Shown here: positions 24,618 to 33,182 of the stretch, in pieces
Layout of the letters: every line of letters starts with the position of its first letter
Numbering within the stretch: the first letter of the stretch is position 1
Assembly (NCBI GenBank): GCA_902812465.1
Contig: CADDZE010000038.1
Location: 1 to 35,583 of the forward strand
Reading direction: 5' to 3'
Origin: Acidobacteriota bacterium
GTDB lineage: Bacteria > Acidobacteriota > Terriglobia > UBA7540
Length of the DNA: 35,583 nt
The notes under the pieces: model-generated
Databases searched by the model: none
Told to the model about the DNA's origin: nothing
The model's input: only the letters and a program-made list of their open reading frames with translations
Translations under genes and position numbers: made by a program

Positions 24618-27600
24618 TCAGTCCACCGTAACACCCACCTGCACGGTGTGAACCAGGTTGCCGGAAGCAGCCTTCACACTGACGGTGTAGTTGCCCTGGG
24701 GCGTCGAACTGAAGGTACCGCCTCCTCCGCAGGCCCACCACAGGAGCGCAGCCACCAGCAAAGCTCCCAAAGATGCCCCGAAGCGCAGCCGGGCACCCCA
24801 GTGCTGCTTTCGCCCGGCGGTGACAGCGCAAGCCAGCCCAAGCAGTAAGGCCAAGGCTTCGATCCACGGCTCCGGCATGGAGAGCGGCGGCTGGCGGTTC
24901 CCAGGCCGTCCAGGGGTCCACGATCCGGTAGTAGACACGTTAAGCGTTGCGGTGGAAGCGCTGGTCCCGTTGAGGGTCACTGATGTAGGGTTCAATGAAC
25001 AACTGCCGGCCGGGGGCGCGCCGCTGCAGCTCAATGAAACCGCCGCGGTGAAGCCGGTTGTCGGCGTCAGCGTAATGGTGAACTGGGCACTCTGGCCACG
25101 CGAGACGGTCGCCGTCCTTGGCGAAGCAGTCAGCACGAAATCAGTGCCAGTGCCCGTCAGGTTGACCTTCTGCGGGCTGCCCCCGGCGTCATCAGCAACG
25201 TTCAACGTCCCCACCCGTGCTCCCGCCGTGACGGGGGTGAACGTCACACTGATGGTGCAACTCTGTCCGGGCGAAAGGCTGCTGCCGCACTGGTTGGTTT
25301 CGTTGAAATCGGGTCCCAGCACACCGATGCTGCTGATATTCAGCGTGGCGTCCCCGGCGTTGGTCAGGGTCACATTCTGGGCAGCGCTGGTGCTACCGTC
25401 AATCTGGTTGCCAAAGGTGAGGCTGACGGGATTCAGGCAGGCCGCTGGTGTGCTGGCCTTCAGGTATTTGGTTATGAAGGCATCGGTGTTTCCTCCCGTC
25501 TGAGGCTGTAGAGGGTTCACGGTGGGGAAGTCGTTCGAGGAGGTGTAACCCACCACATAAGCATTGCCAGCCTGATCGACCGCCACCGCCGCGCCCGTAT
25601 CCGAGGTTTTGCCGCCCAGATAGGTGGAAAACGCCAAGGCGCAGCCGCCGGGAACGAGCCGCGAGACGAACGCGTCCTGGTTGCCGCCAATCGTGGCCTG
25701 TGTCGCATTGGCCAGGGGAAACTTGGTCGAGCCGGTCTGCCCGGCTACCGTTACGCTACCGGTGGGATCTAGGCCGATGCCATTGGCCGTATCCGAGCCC
25801 TCGCCGCCCAGGTAGGTGGAATAGACGAGTGAAGAGCTGCCGGATTTGGTGGTATCAATCTTGGCTACGAAAGCGTCTTGGATGCCTTGGAGGGTATTGT
25901 TGGGTGGGGGCAGGGAGTTGAGCAAGGGAAAGTCAGTGGAGTCCGTAAAGCCTGTCAAGTAGGCGTTTTGCGAGGAATCGACGGCGAGAGAGGAGGCAAC
26001 CTCATCGTTCGAGCCGCCCAGATACGTCGAGTAGAGAATCTTCTGCCCGGTAGGGTCCAGCTTAGTCAGGAAGGCGTCGCGCACCCCTCCAAAAGCGCTT
26101 TGATAGGCGTTCACGATGGGGAAGTTGTTGGAGCCGGTCCCCCCGGCCACGTAGATGTTGTTAGCGCTGTCCACGCCGATGCCCAGCGCGACCTCGGTGC
26201 TTCCTCCGCCTAGGAAAGTGGAATAAAGCAGGGAGGCGCTTCCCGACTGCGTGGTGTCCAGCTTGGCTACAAACCCATCCTGGCCTCCCTGCAGCGCGTT
26301 ATTGGGGGGCGGCAGGGGATTCTTGGTAGGGAAGCCGGGCGACTGGGTGAGTCCTACCACGTAGACCCTGTTCGAGGAATCCAGCGCGACCCCTAACGCT
26401 TGGTCATTGCTCGCTCCGCCCAGGAAGGTGGAGTAGAGAAGCGCCGATCCGCTCGGGTTTAGTTCGGCCACGAAAGCGTCCGTTGAACCAAACGAGCAAG
26501 TAGCGTTACATTGTGATTGGAAGGCGTTCACGACGGGAAAATCCGACGAGTTGGTGCCTCCCACAAAGTAGGCATTGCCGGAAGCATCCACCGCGATAGC
26601 TATTCCTTGGTCTTGCGAAGAACCGCCGACGTAGGTACTGTAAATCAGCGACGAGCCATCCGGCGAGAGCTTGGCCACAAACGCGTCCTGGCCCCCTTTT
26701 AACTTGTTCTGGTACGGCGTCCCCGCGGGAGGGAAATTGTTTGAGTTCGTGAAACCCGTAATATAGACCGCTCCGCTGGCGTCCACCGCCACGCCCTGCC
26801 CCTGATCGACCTGCGCTCCGCCCAGGTAGGTCGAATAGGCAATGCTGGGCGTCGAAGCCTGATCGGTCTGGTCCTGCGCGCGTGTATACACCACGACAGG
26901 ATCAATAACCAGGGGCCTCGTCGGGTCGTGGGGCGCAATCTGAAAGGCGACGTGGTTGTTGCCTTTTAGAACATACTTACCTTCCAAAAGGTCCGCCGTA
27001 CGCGGTGCTTGGTTCATGGTTCCTGATACCCATGGACTAACAGCTAGCTGTCGACCGCTTTCCAACGGTTGATAAACCCGAGGCTTACGGAGCCGGAACT
27101 CGCAATCAGCGAGGCGGACCACCAGGTCACCATTCGCCGCTACGTGTAAGGGCGTGGTTGACAACGCCTGCCGATCGGCGATCAATAATTGTTCCCTCCG
27201 AGGCTTCCGCCGCGTGCCGGACGCCGCCTGCCCGAAATCTTCTGCCCTCACTGCGAACTCAATAGCTTGTGGGTTGGCTCCTGGCGCCAGAATGAAGTCG
27301 TACTCCAGCTGCCCTTCGCGACCGTAGTAGACCACGTCGACGCCCGGGTAGACGTCCCTGTAGCGTACCTGGGAGTAAGTGGGAACGTTGGTATGCCAGC
27401 TCTGGGGATTGTTCCCAATGAAATAATTGGCCTTGCCAGGCAGCTGGCCGATCCCGGTTGCTACCGCCCGGGGACTGGCGCCTACGAGTTCCATACGGAG
27501 AACGGCCGGGATCCTGGATTGTGGCTGGGGTTCATGAGAACCTGCATGGATGCTGGGGTGAATAGCCAAGGCCGCCCCGCTGCTGGTCAGATACAGCGCG

Positions 27601-27887
27601 TAATAGGGGCTGCGCGCTAGAAACTTGACCTGATGGGCGCCTGGTCCGTCAACCTGGCCTAAATTAGGCTCGAAGGCCAAAGGCAAGCGCGATAGGATCT
27701 CGTCGGCACTGGGTTTGACCCCTTTGTTCTGAGGAGGAAGCCATCGAGCTGGCGTTCCTTTGCGGACCAAAACCGGTTGAGCGCCAGTAATAATCCGAAC
27801 CTGTTCTAGCCGCAGTAGAACGACGGCTGTGGGCACCGCAACTGCCGCCACACCAGCGAAATAGATCACCCTACCGGAAACCTTCAT
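24618..27887 (-). CDS. SBBP beta-propeller surface protein with anchor region
   Basis: A 1089-residue exported protein. Residues 7-25 form a hydrophobic signal-type segment. About 70-335 is the DUF7948-type region usual before such propellers (FEPNLGQVDG, then ANYFIGNNPQSWHTNVPTY and DVYPGVDVVYYG). Seven SBBP repeats follow at about 351, 416, 485, 555, 619, 689 and 753, each with a YSTYLGG-like opening and a YVVGYTSSNDFP-like end. Then a choice-of-anchor-D/ASH-like Ig domain (about 820-915), a second Ig-like domain (about 917-985), a membrane span (1008-1024), basic residues, a second span (1038-1052) running into Cys1053-Gly4, and a last short beta segment. The ATG at 27887 is preferred over the first one because a GGGGGGA box precedes it. 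The propeller probably faces outward, as a surface adhesion or carbohydrate-binding protein. Confidence 0.9.
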   Translation of the reverse strand: MKVSGRVIYFAGVAAVAVPTAVVLLRLEQVRIITGAQPVLVRKGTPARWLPPQNKGVKPSADEILSRLPLAFEPNLGQVDGPGAHQVKFLARSPYYALYLTSSGAALAIHPSIHAGSHEPQPQSRIPAVLRMELVGASPRAVATGIGQLPGKANYFIGNNPQSWHTNVPTYSQVRYRDVYPGVDVVYYGREGQLEYDFILAPGANPQAIEFAVRAEDFGQAASGTRRKPRREQLLIADRQALSTTPLHVAANGDLVVRLADCEFRLRKPRVYQPLESGRQLAVSPWVSGTMNQAPRTADLLEGKYVLKGNNHVAFQIAPHDPTRPLVIDPVVVYTRAQDQTDQASTPSIAYSTYLGGAQVDQGQGVAVDASGAVYITGFTNSNNFPPAGTPYQNKLKGGQDAFVAKLSPDGSSLIYSTYVGGSSQDQGIAIAVDASGNAYFVGGTNSSDFPVVNAFQSQCNATCSFGSTDAFVAELNPSGSALLYSTFLGGASNDQALGVALDSSNRVYVVGLTQSPGFPTKNPLPPPNNALQGGQDGFVAKLDTTQSGSASLLYSTFLGGGSTEVALGIGVDSANNIYVAGGTGSNNFPIVNAYQSAFGGVRDAFLTKLDPTGQKILYSTYLGGSNDEVASSLAVDSSQNAYLTGFTDSTDFPLLNSLPPPNNTLQGIQDAFVAKIDTTKSGSSSLVYSTYLGGEGSDTANGIGLDPTGSVTVAGQTGSTKFPLANATQATIGGNQDAFVSRLVPGGCALAFSTYLGGKTSDTGAAVAVDQAGNAYVVGYTSSNDFPTVNPLQPQTGGNTDAFITKYLKASTPAACLNPVSLTFGNQIDGSTSAAQNVTLTNAGDATLNISSIGVLGPDFNETNQCGSSLSPGQSCTISVTFTPVTAGARVGTLNVADDAGGSPQKVNLTGTGTDFVLTASPRTATVSRGQSAQFTITLTPTTGFTAAVSLSCSGAPPAGSCSLNPTSVTLNGTSASTATLNVSTTGSWTPGRPGNRQPPLSMPEPWIEALALLLGLACAVTAGRKQHWGARLRFGASLGALLVAALLWWACGGGGTFSSTPQGNYTVSVKAASGNLVHTVQVGVTVD

Positions 27888-27956
27888 GCCATCCCCCCGA
27901 GTGGAAGCAACCGCCGTGCTAGCCGCTAAGATCCCGAGCACTGCCGAAATCGCTTG

Positions 27957-27986
27957 AGGTTACCATCTGATGACGGAAGTTGTCAA
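27957..27986 (-). promoter_or_regulatory. Possible promoter of the SBBP gene
   Basis: On the minus strand, a perfect TTGACA (27981-27986) lies 18 bases upstream of TAACCT (27957-27962), a weak -10. The ATG is about 70 bases further on. Confidence 0.4.
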
Positions 27987-28085
27987 AGATCGGTCCCTTA
28001 CCTGGCGTTCCCGCCCAAGGCAGCGCCGATGACCAGGCGGCAGCAAGCGGCTCCGGCAACCGCTTTTTCAGGAGCCAACCTCGAT

Positions 28086-28118
28086 TTTTCAACAACATAT
28101 CCGGTTCGTTTCGTCAAA
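28086..28118 (+). repeat. Dispersed 33-bp repeat, copy B
   Basis: Second copy of the repeat at 8207-8239, same orientation, one mismatch (T in copy A, C here). Like copy A it is followed by CTCGCGT (28132-28138) and then, with exactly the same spacing, GTATACA (28178-28184); relative to copy A there are six extra bases between the 33-mer and CTCGCGT. It lies about 310 bases before the start of the TPR gene. Confidence 0.8.
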
Positions 28119-28399
28119 TCTAGGAAATTGCCTCGCGTCAGCCGGTGCGACCTCTTGCTGATGCGGCCGGCATGCCCGTATACATTCGGTACAAACCTGA
28201 CAAACCTCGGCGGGGGAAGACCGCTTACAACCTCTACGTTGTCTACATCTTGGACCCGAGGCTTCTACTTCCCGTGCGAGGGACCGAGGGGTTCCTTAGG
28301 GCTGCGCTCATTCCTATCGGGTCGCGTCGGCCGTACGTCGGTTGAGCAGCGGCGAGCTACCCGCCTGCCAACGGCATCCTCGCCAGGCTCGTGCCCCCG

Positions 28400-28408
28400 T
28401 GGTACAGT
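28400..28408 (+). promoter_or_regulatory. Extended -10 promoter of the TPR gene
   Basis: TG-G-TACAGT ends 22 bases before the ATG at 28431; the short leader would still contain the AGGAGGT ribosome site at 28417-28423. No -35 box is evident. Confidence 0.5.
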
Positions 28409-28430
28409 GCCAAGACAGGAGGTATTCGCG

Positions 28431-30032
28431 ATGCGCTCGTGTTCGATTCTTCTGGCACTTTGCCTGCTGTCCCAGCCCTGCGCTCTGGTGGCGCTGCAGG
28501 AGCATCATCATGCTGGGGGCGGCGCTGCCGTCGGACCTGAGAAGCTGGGTCAGGTTTCATTCCCCATCTCCTGTGCCGAGGCGGTTCGCAAGCCGTTCGA
28601 AAGGGCCGTCGCTCTGCTTCATTCCTTCCAATACGAGGCCGCAAGGCAAGGATTCCGCGAGGTGGCGCGGCAAGATCCGAACTGTGCCATGGCGTACTGG
28701 GGCGAGGCCATGAGCCTTTACCACCAACTCTGGGATTGGTCGCCTAGTCCGAAGACGCTCAACGATGGCTGGAAGGCAGCGCGCAAGGCGCAATCGCTTT
28801 CAGCCCCGACGCCCCGCGAGCGAGCCTACATCGACGCCATCGCCGCGTACTACCGCGACCCTAACCGCAAGGAAGTGTATCGCGTCCGCGCCGGGGCTTA
28901 CCGGGATGCGATGCGCAAGGTCTACCAGAATTATCCGGAGGACGGCGAAGCGGCCGCGTTCTACGCCCTGTCGCTGTTCGCGTCGGACCCGCCGAAGGAC
29001 CAGGAGCTGGCCGCGCGCAGGGAGGCCATCGCTATCTTGCACAGGCTCTTCGCTGCGCAGCCCGATCATCCGGGAGCGGCCCACTACCTGATTCACGCCT
29101 GTGATACGCCGGAGCTGGCTTCACAGGGTCTGGAAGCTGCGCGTCGCTACGCTCAGATTGCCCCGTCCTCTTCCCACGCCCTGCACATGCCTTCACACAT
29201 CTTCACGCGGCTGGGTCTGTGGCAGGAGTCTATTGAATCGAACCTCGCCGCGGCCGAGGCGGCCCGCCAGGCCACTCTAGCTCACCAGGGCGACGCCAGC
29301 TATCAGCTCCATGCGATGGACTTCTTACATTACTCCTACCTGCAGGTAGGGAGGGACGCCGCCGCGCGCCAGCTCATCGACGCGCTGAAGCAGGTCCCGG
29401 GCATCAACGCTCACCAGGCTGCCGCACACAAGGCGCTGTTTGAGGCTCGCTACGCGTTGGAGCTTCATCACTGGGCCGACGCTGCCGCACTCGCTCCGCC
29501 CAAAGGCGGTCCGCTAGGCGTGCAGATCGCCACCTACCACGCCCGAATTCTCGGCGAAGCTCACACCGGCCATGCCGAAGCCGCACGCGGGGATCTCGAG
29601 AAGGCCCAGCGGCTCCGCGCGAAGGCGGCTGCGACGCGCAAATATCAAGCTCCCGACATCGAAGAGCAAGAAGAGCAGGCATGGGTGGAGTACGCCGAAG
29701 GCAAGCCGGACGCCGCGCTGAAGACCCTCCGCGCCGCTGCCGAGCGCGAGGACGCCGAAGGTCCCGACAACCTGGGCATGCCCGCCCGCGAGATGCTTGG
29801 CGATCTGCTGCTGGAGCTGCACCGGCCGGCGGAGGCGCTGGCCGAGTATGAGACCGCGCTGAAGGAGACGCCCAAGCGCTTTGACGGCTTGTACGGAGCG
29901 GCTCGCGCCGCTGAGCTAGCCGGCAAGTCCGAGCAGGCGAAGGCCTATTACGCCCAGCTCGTCTCACTATGTGACCATGCACCCACCGATCGCTCCGAGC
30001 TCCAGGAAGCAAGAGCCTACGCGAGCAAGTGA
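28431..30032 (+). CDS. Secreted TPR-repeat protein
   Basis: A 533-residue exported protein. The signal peptide MRSCSILLALCLLSQPCALVA is followed by a short His-rich segment (LQEHHHAGGG). The remainder is helical, with TPR-like units including AVALLHSFQYEAARQGFREV, CAMAYWGEAMSLYHQLWD and, near the C-terminus, REMLGDLLLELHRPAEALAEYETALKETP. The central GAAHYLIHACDTPELASQGLEAAR and HALHMPSHIFTRLGLWQESIESN are recognisable family stretches found in many bacterial secreted TPR proteins of unknown role. The frame is open far upstream, but the ATG at 28431 has a perfect AGGAGGT seven bases ahead and begins the signal peptide. It stands alone between the divergent SBBP gene and a REPIN-like element. 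Confidence 0.88.
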   Translation: MRSCSILLALCLLSQPCALVALQEHHHAGGGAAVGPEKLGQVSFPISCAEAVRKPFERAVALLHSFQYEAARQGFREVARQDPNCAMAYWGEAMSLYHQLWDWSPSPKTLNDGWKAARKAQSLSAPTPRERAYIDAIAAYYRDPNRKEVYRVRAGAYRDAMRKVYQNYPEDGEAAAFYALSLFASDPPKDQELAARREAIAILHRLFAAQPDHPGAAHYLIHACDTPELASQGLEAARRYAQIAPSSSHALHMPSHIFTRLGLWQESIESNLAAAEAARQATLAHQGDASYQLHAMDFLHYSYLQVGRDAAARQLIDALKQVPGINAHQAAAHKALFEARYALELHHWADAAALAPPKGGPLGVQIATYHARILGEAHTGHAEAARGDLEKAQRLRAKAAATRKYQAPDIEEQEEQAWVEYAEGKPDAALKTLRAAAEREDAEGPDNLGMPAREMLGDLLLELHRPAEALAEYETALKETPKRFDGLYGAARAAELAGKSEQAKAYYAQLVSLCDHAPTDRSELQEARAYASK

Positions 30033-30396
30033 CAGTCCCGTAGCGGCGGGCTTATCCCGCCACGATCTTTTCTCGTCTGCCAACGAGGCGGCCGATTTAC
30101 CCTGTGGCTTGCGTGGCGGCCTAAAGCCGCCTCTACTTCCGTGGCGTATGATCGCCGCGTCAAGTAGCGGAAAAGCCGTCTTACTATTTGCGAAAGGGAC
30201 CGCGCGCCAGAAGTAGGTCCTCATCCACTTCTTCGACCGCCTGGCCGTTGCTGGCTGAGTGGTTCAGAGGGGCGCGTATCTTGGCGAGGGTTGGCGGCCA
30301 GGCACCGCTGATGGGTCAGGCCCAGTGCAAGCCAGAGGATCACCCTGGCGACCGCGGCGGGCCAGTCGCTGAGCAGGGCGGGTTTGCGCTTGCCGG
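30033..30396. other. Intergenic stretch with REPIN-like element
   Basis: About 364 bases between the converging TPR and YfhO genes. The first third is the palindromic element at 30040-30136. The remainder shows no gene; short frames in both strands carry no recognisable content. No T-rich intrinsic terminator is visible. Confidence 0.55.
30040..30136. repeat. REPIN/BIME-like pair of inverted palindromes
   Basis: A 97-base composite. Left unit: GTAG, one base, then GGCGGG-CTTAT-CCCGCC (30045-30061). Right unit, inverted: GGCGGC-CTAAA-GCCGCC (30115-30131), one base, then CTAC (30133-30136). The two 22-base units match at 17 positions when one is reversed. A GTAG foot followed by a GC-rich hairpin, with two copies facing each other about 50 bases apart, is the layout of REP doublets moved by RAYT (TnpA-REP) transposases. 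No RAYT gene is in the window. Confidence 0.75.
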
Positions 30397-33087
30397 CTAG
30401 ATCGCGCTGCATCGCGGATCAAGGTTGTAGATCGAGCCGAATACCCCCAGGGCCACCAGGGAGACGATTATTCCCGAGGCGAGCCCCTTCTGCCGGTAGT
30501 AGAAGCGAACCACGTGGCGGCCGGCCTCCACGCAGACGGCGCGAAACAGGTGATTGGCCCGCAGCACCGGCGTTTCGCGCCCGTCGACGGTGGCGTGCCA
30601 GTTGGGGTCGAACTGGTCTAGCAGCACGACGTATCCGGGCCGCGCGAGGCTGGCGTTGAGAACAACTTCCGCCGGGTTGCGCTCCACAATCTCTACGCTC
30701 CCCGCCGCGCCTGTCGCGGCGGAGGATTCTAGCCCCGGTGTCCCTTCGTTCGGTTCCGGGCGGGCGCTTACCGTTGAAGCCTTGGACACAGCTGGAGACG
30801 GCCCTGGGGACATCGGAGCTGCAACCTCGGCTCTGCTTAACGGGGGCGGCGATTCCAGGATCACCTGGCGCAGGGGATTGAAGTCGGGGGAGGAGAGGAG
30901 CGCCAGCGTGTCGTCCGCGCCGGGTGCGTAGACGGCCTCGCCCGCGGCGAAGGCGCGCGGCGTGAAACACAGGTCTTCGTACAGGTACCCGGGCCGCGGC
31001 GAGCCGTTGAAGATGCGCGCGGCCAGGCGAGTGGCTGGACTGGGGAACGCATGCTTGCGAGCGATGTACTTGACGTTAGCGCGGCCAAGCAAGCAGTCGA
31101 ACCTCCCTGGCTGGTCTTTGATCGCGCGAGCAAAAATCCAGAAATCATACAAAATCGAAGGCAGTGACCCCTCTAGGTCCGCGTTCTGCGCCACTTCGAC
31201 TCCTGAGAGCATGGTGCCGCGCTCGAGCTCGAGGTGGCCTAGAAAGGCAGCCTGCGCCGCCGGGGACAGATGGGCAGCCTCGGGGATGGAATCGAAGTTG
31301 ATAAAACGCTGCGGATCGTCCTGACCCTTGCGAGGTTCGTGTTCGTAGAGGAAGGCGAAACGGTAAGGTTGGCGGGGATCGCGAGGCTGATCCAAGGCAG
31401 GCGGCCGGTAGCTGTAGAAGCCCGGCGGCACCACGGGATTCGCAGCGTAGTTTTGCCAGGCGAGCTGGGCCACCCCGAGCAGTGCCACGGGCACCACCAA
31501 CCGCCGAGCCTGGTCTTTGCCTCGCGCGAGCGTCACGAGCCACAACAAACTGCCAAGAAGGAAGCCGGCCAAACCGGGCAGGAGCAACCGCAGCATCGTC
31601 ACCCAGTACTTCCCCCCGGCGCGTAGGTCTTCGGCGGGGAGCCATTCTGCAGCGCTCTGGGATGCGATCGCGTCACTCCAGTGCATCAGCCAGCTCCCCA
31701 GCCGAGTGAGCGGCTCGGGAGCGATCAGGGCGGCCAACCAGGCCAGGAGGACGGCGCCCAGCGTTCCAGAGAGAAGCGAGCGCAGAGTTCGGCTGCTCTC
31801 CTCGCGCCAGCAGGCCCGGCCAAGCGCGTCGATCCCGAAGCCACTGAGCAGGCAGACGGGCAGCAGCGCCGGAGCGAACATCTTCACCGGAAAGCGCACC
31901 AGCTGAAGCAGAGGAACCAGCAGATAGGTCTCAGCAAAGACGGGAGTGAAGCGTCCGAAAGCAACGAAGAGCAGAAGAAGCGCCGCGATGGCCGCGAAGT
32001 GCCTCCGCCGGTCCTCGCCCATGATCCAGCCCGCCAGGGCAAAGAACAGTGGGATGAAGCCAACGGAAACGGAGACGAAATAAGCCTGGTTCGCGCCGCC
32101 CAAGACCTCCGTCCACGGTGTCGCTCCTCCCAGAGGATCGCCGAAGAAGCCGGGAATCACCACGTCGAGGAGTGCCAGCGGATTGAGGGACCAGTAGGAA
32201 GTCTGCTGGAAGGACAGGCCGGCGGTGCCGCGGCGTGCGTTGTGCAGCAAGGCCAGGGACGGGAAGAATTGAATGGCGCAAAGGGCCACCATCGCTACTC
32301 CGGCCATGATGAACCTGGCGGCGACGCGGCGGTTGGCGGCACACCAAACCTGTTGCCTCGACCCGCGTTCGAAGAAAGCGTAGCCCAGGCAGAGTCCGTA
32401 GGATGCCAGCAGGGTGAAGGGCTCGCCGGCCAGCAGCTGCAGCCCCAAGACAACCGACAGTAGAATCCACGGCCGCCACGAACAGCTCCGGATGGCATGG
32501 TCGGTGGCTAGCAGCGCCCAGGGCAGCCACGCCGTACACGCCGCCTGGTTGTAGAAGTTCCCCAGCGAGAGTATCGGTCCGCTGAGCATGAAGAAGGCCG
32601 CAGCCAAGAACGCGGCGGTGCGGCTCTGCCGCCAGCGGCGCGCCAGCAGGTAGGTTCCGGCACCCGCGACGGCGAAATGTAAGGGGTAATGCAGCGTGTA
32701 AGCAAACTTTACGGGAAGCAAGATGATGAACAAAGTATACGGATAGAAAAAGAGAAAATTGGGATTGGAAAGCAGTGGCTCGCCGAAGCTGAGGTACGGA
32801 TTCCAATATGGCAGCCAGCCGCGCCGCACGCTGTCGTGAATAAACGTAGCTACCGGGTAGGTGTACTTGGAGACGTCACGGTAGAAGAGCATCTCCGAGG
32901 TGAATAGCGGGCGCCAGAACATGGCTAAAGCGCCGAATACCAGTAACAGGATGGGAAGCAGGGCGCCGCCTCCCTTGGTTCCCGGCTTCAGGCTGACAGT
33001 TTCCGGCCCCGCCGAGGGCCACTTGCCGCCCGAGTCTTCGCTCGCGCCTTGTGTATTTTCAATAACTTGGTGGCTTCGTTCCTTCAT
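30397..33087 (-). CDS. YfhO-type polytopic membrane protein (GT-C like)
   Basis: An 896-residue protein with about a dozen membrane spans in the first 560 residues and a periplasmic C-terminal domain. The opening MFWRPLFTSEMLFYRDVSKYTYPVATF, WLPYWNPYLSFGEPLLSNPNFLFFYPYT and the terminal DQFDPNWHATVDGRETPVLRANHLFRAVCVEAGRHVVRFYYR (shown in parts) are characteristic of the YfhO family, which has the GT-C glycosyltransferase fold and in Bacillus decorates teichoic acid; here it may transfer a sugar from a polyprenyl-phosphate to an envelope polymer. A TTG at 33123 would add 12 residues; the ATG at 33087 is preferred. Neither start has a strong ribosome site. It follows the DprE2-like gene on the same strand by about 95 bases and is probably co-transcribed. 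Confidence 0.85.
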   Translation of the reverse strand: MKERSHQVIENTQGASEDSGGKWPSAGPETVSLKPGTKGGGALLPILLLVFGALAMFWRPLFTSEMLFYRDVSKYTYPVATFIHDSVRRGWLPYWNPYLSFGEPLLSNPNFLFFYPYTLFIILLPVKFAYTLHYPLHFAVAGAGTYLLARRWRQSRTAAFLAAAFFMLSGPILSLGNFYNQAACTAWLPWALLATDHAIRSCSWRPWILLSVVLGLQLLAGEPFTLLASYGLCLGYAFFERGSRQQVWCAANRRVAARFIMAGVAMVALCAIQFFPSLALLHNARRGTAGLSFQQTSYWSLNPLALLDVVIPGFFGDPLGGATPWTEVLGGANQAYFVSVSVGFIPLFFALAGWIMGEDRRRHFAAIAALLLLFVAFGRFTPVFAETYLLVPLLQLVRFPVKMFAPALLPVCLLSGFGIDALGRACWREESSRTLRSLLSGTLGAVLLAWLAALIAPEPLTRLGSWLMHWSDAIASQSAAEWLPAEDLRAGGKYWVTMLRLLLPGLAGFLLGSLLWLVTLARGKDQARRLVVPVALLGVAQLAWQNYAANPVVPPGFYSYRPPALDQPRDPRQPYRFAFLYEHEPRKGQDDPQRFINFDSIPEAAHLSPAAQAAFLGHLELERGTMLSGVEVAQNADLEGSLPSILYDFWIFARAIKDQPGRFDCLLGRANVKYIARKHAFPSPATRLAARIFNGSPRPGYLYEDLCFTPRAFAAGEAVYAPGADDTLALLSSPDFNPLRQVILESPPPLSRAEVAAPMSPGPSPAVSKASTVSARPEPNEGTPGLESSAATGAAGSVEIVERNPAEVVLNASLARPGYVVLLDQFDPNWHATVDGRETPVLRANHLFRAVCVEAGRHVVRFYYRQKGLASGIIVSLVALGVFGSIYNLDPRCSAI

Positions 33088-33182
33088 TTTTAGAGGCCGA
33101 CAAGGGTTCAGGCCACTGACCAATCGTTGTTAACTACGGAGTAATCCTATCCGCCCGGGGGTCCGCCCGTCAACCAGGGGAG

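Larger units (their letters stand above)
27888..28430. other. Divergent interval with a repeat copy and two promoters
   Basis: About 540 bases between the divergent SBBP and TPR genes. It holds a promoter for the SBBP gene (27957-27986, minus), the second copy of the 33-bp repeat (28086-28118), a GTATACA palindrome (28178-28184) and an extended -10 box for the TPR gene (28400-28408). The forward frame of the TPR gene is open through the whole interval but reads like untranslated DNA, with no family content. Confidence 0.6.

Noticed and set aside
24720-24740. WWACGGGG read as an ordinary lipoprotein signal of a separate small gene
   Set aside because: It is in frame with and continuous from the SBBP protein, with no start codon or ribosome site at a suitable distance.
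24691-25503. Plus-strand open frame of 270 codons
   Set aside because: Antisense to the Ig-like part of the SBBP protein; composition mirrors the repeats of the true gene.
27954-28430. Upstream extension of the secreted TPR protein
   Set aside because: The frame is open, but the ATG at 28431 has a perfect ribosome site and starts a signal peptide; the extension reads like translated non-coding DNA, apart from the repeat.
31681-32806. Open frames of 260 (plus) and 291 (minus) codons
   Set aside because: Both lie within the YfhO-type gene in other frames and have no domain or signal of their own.
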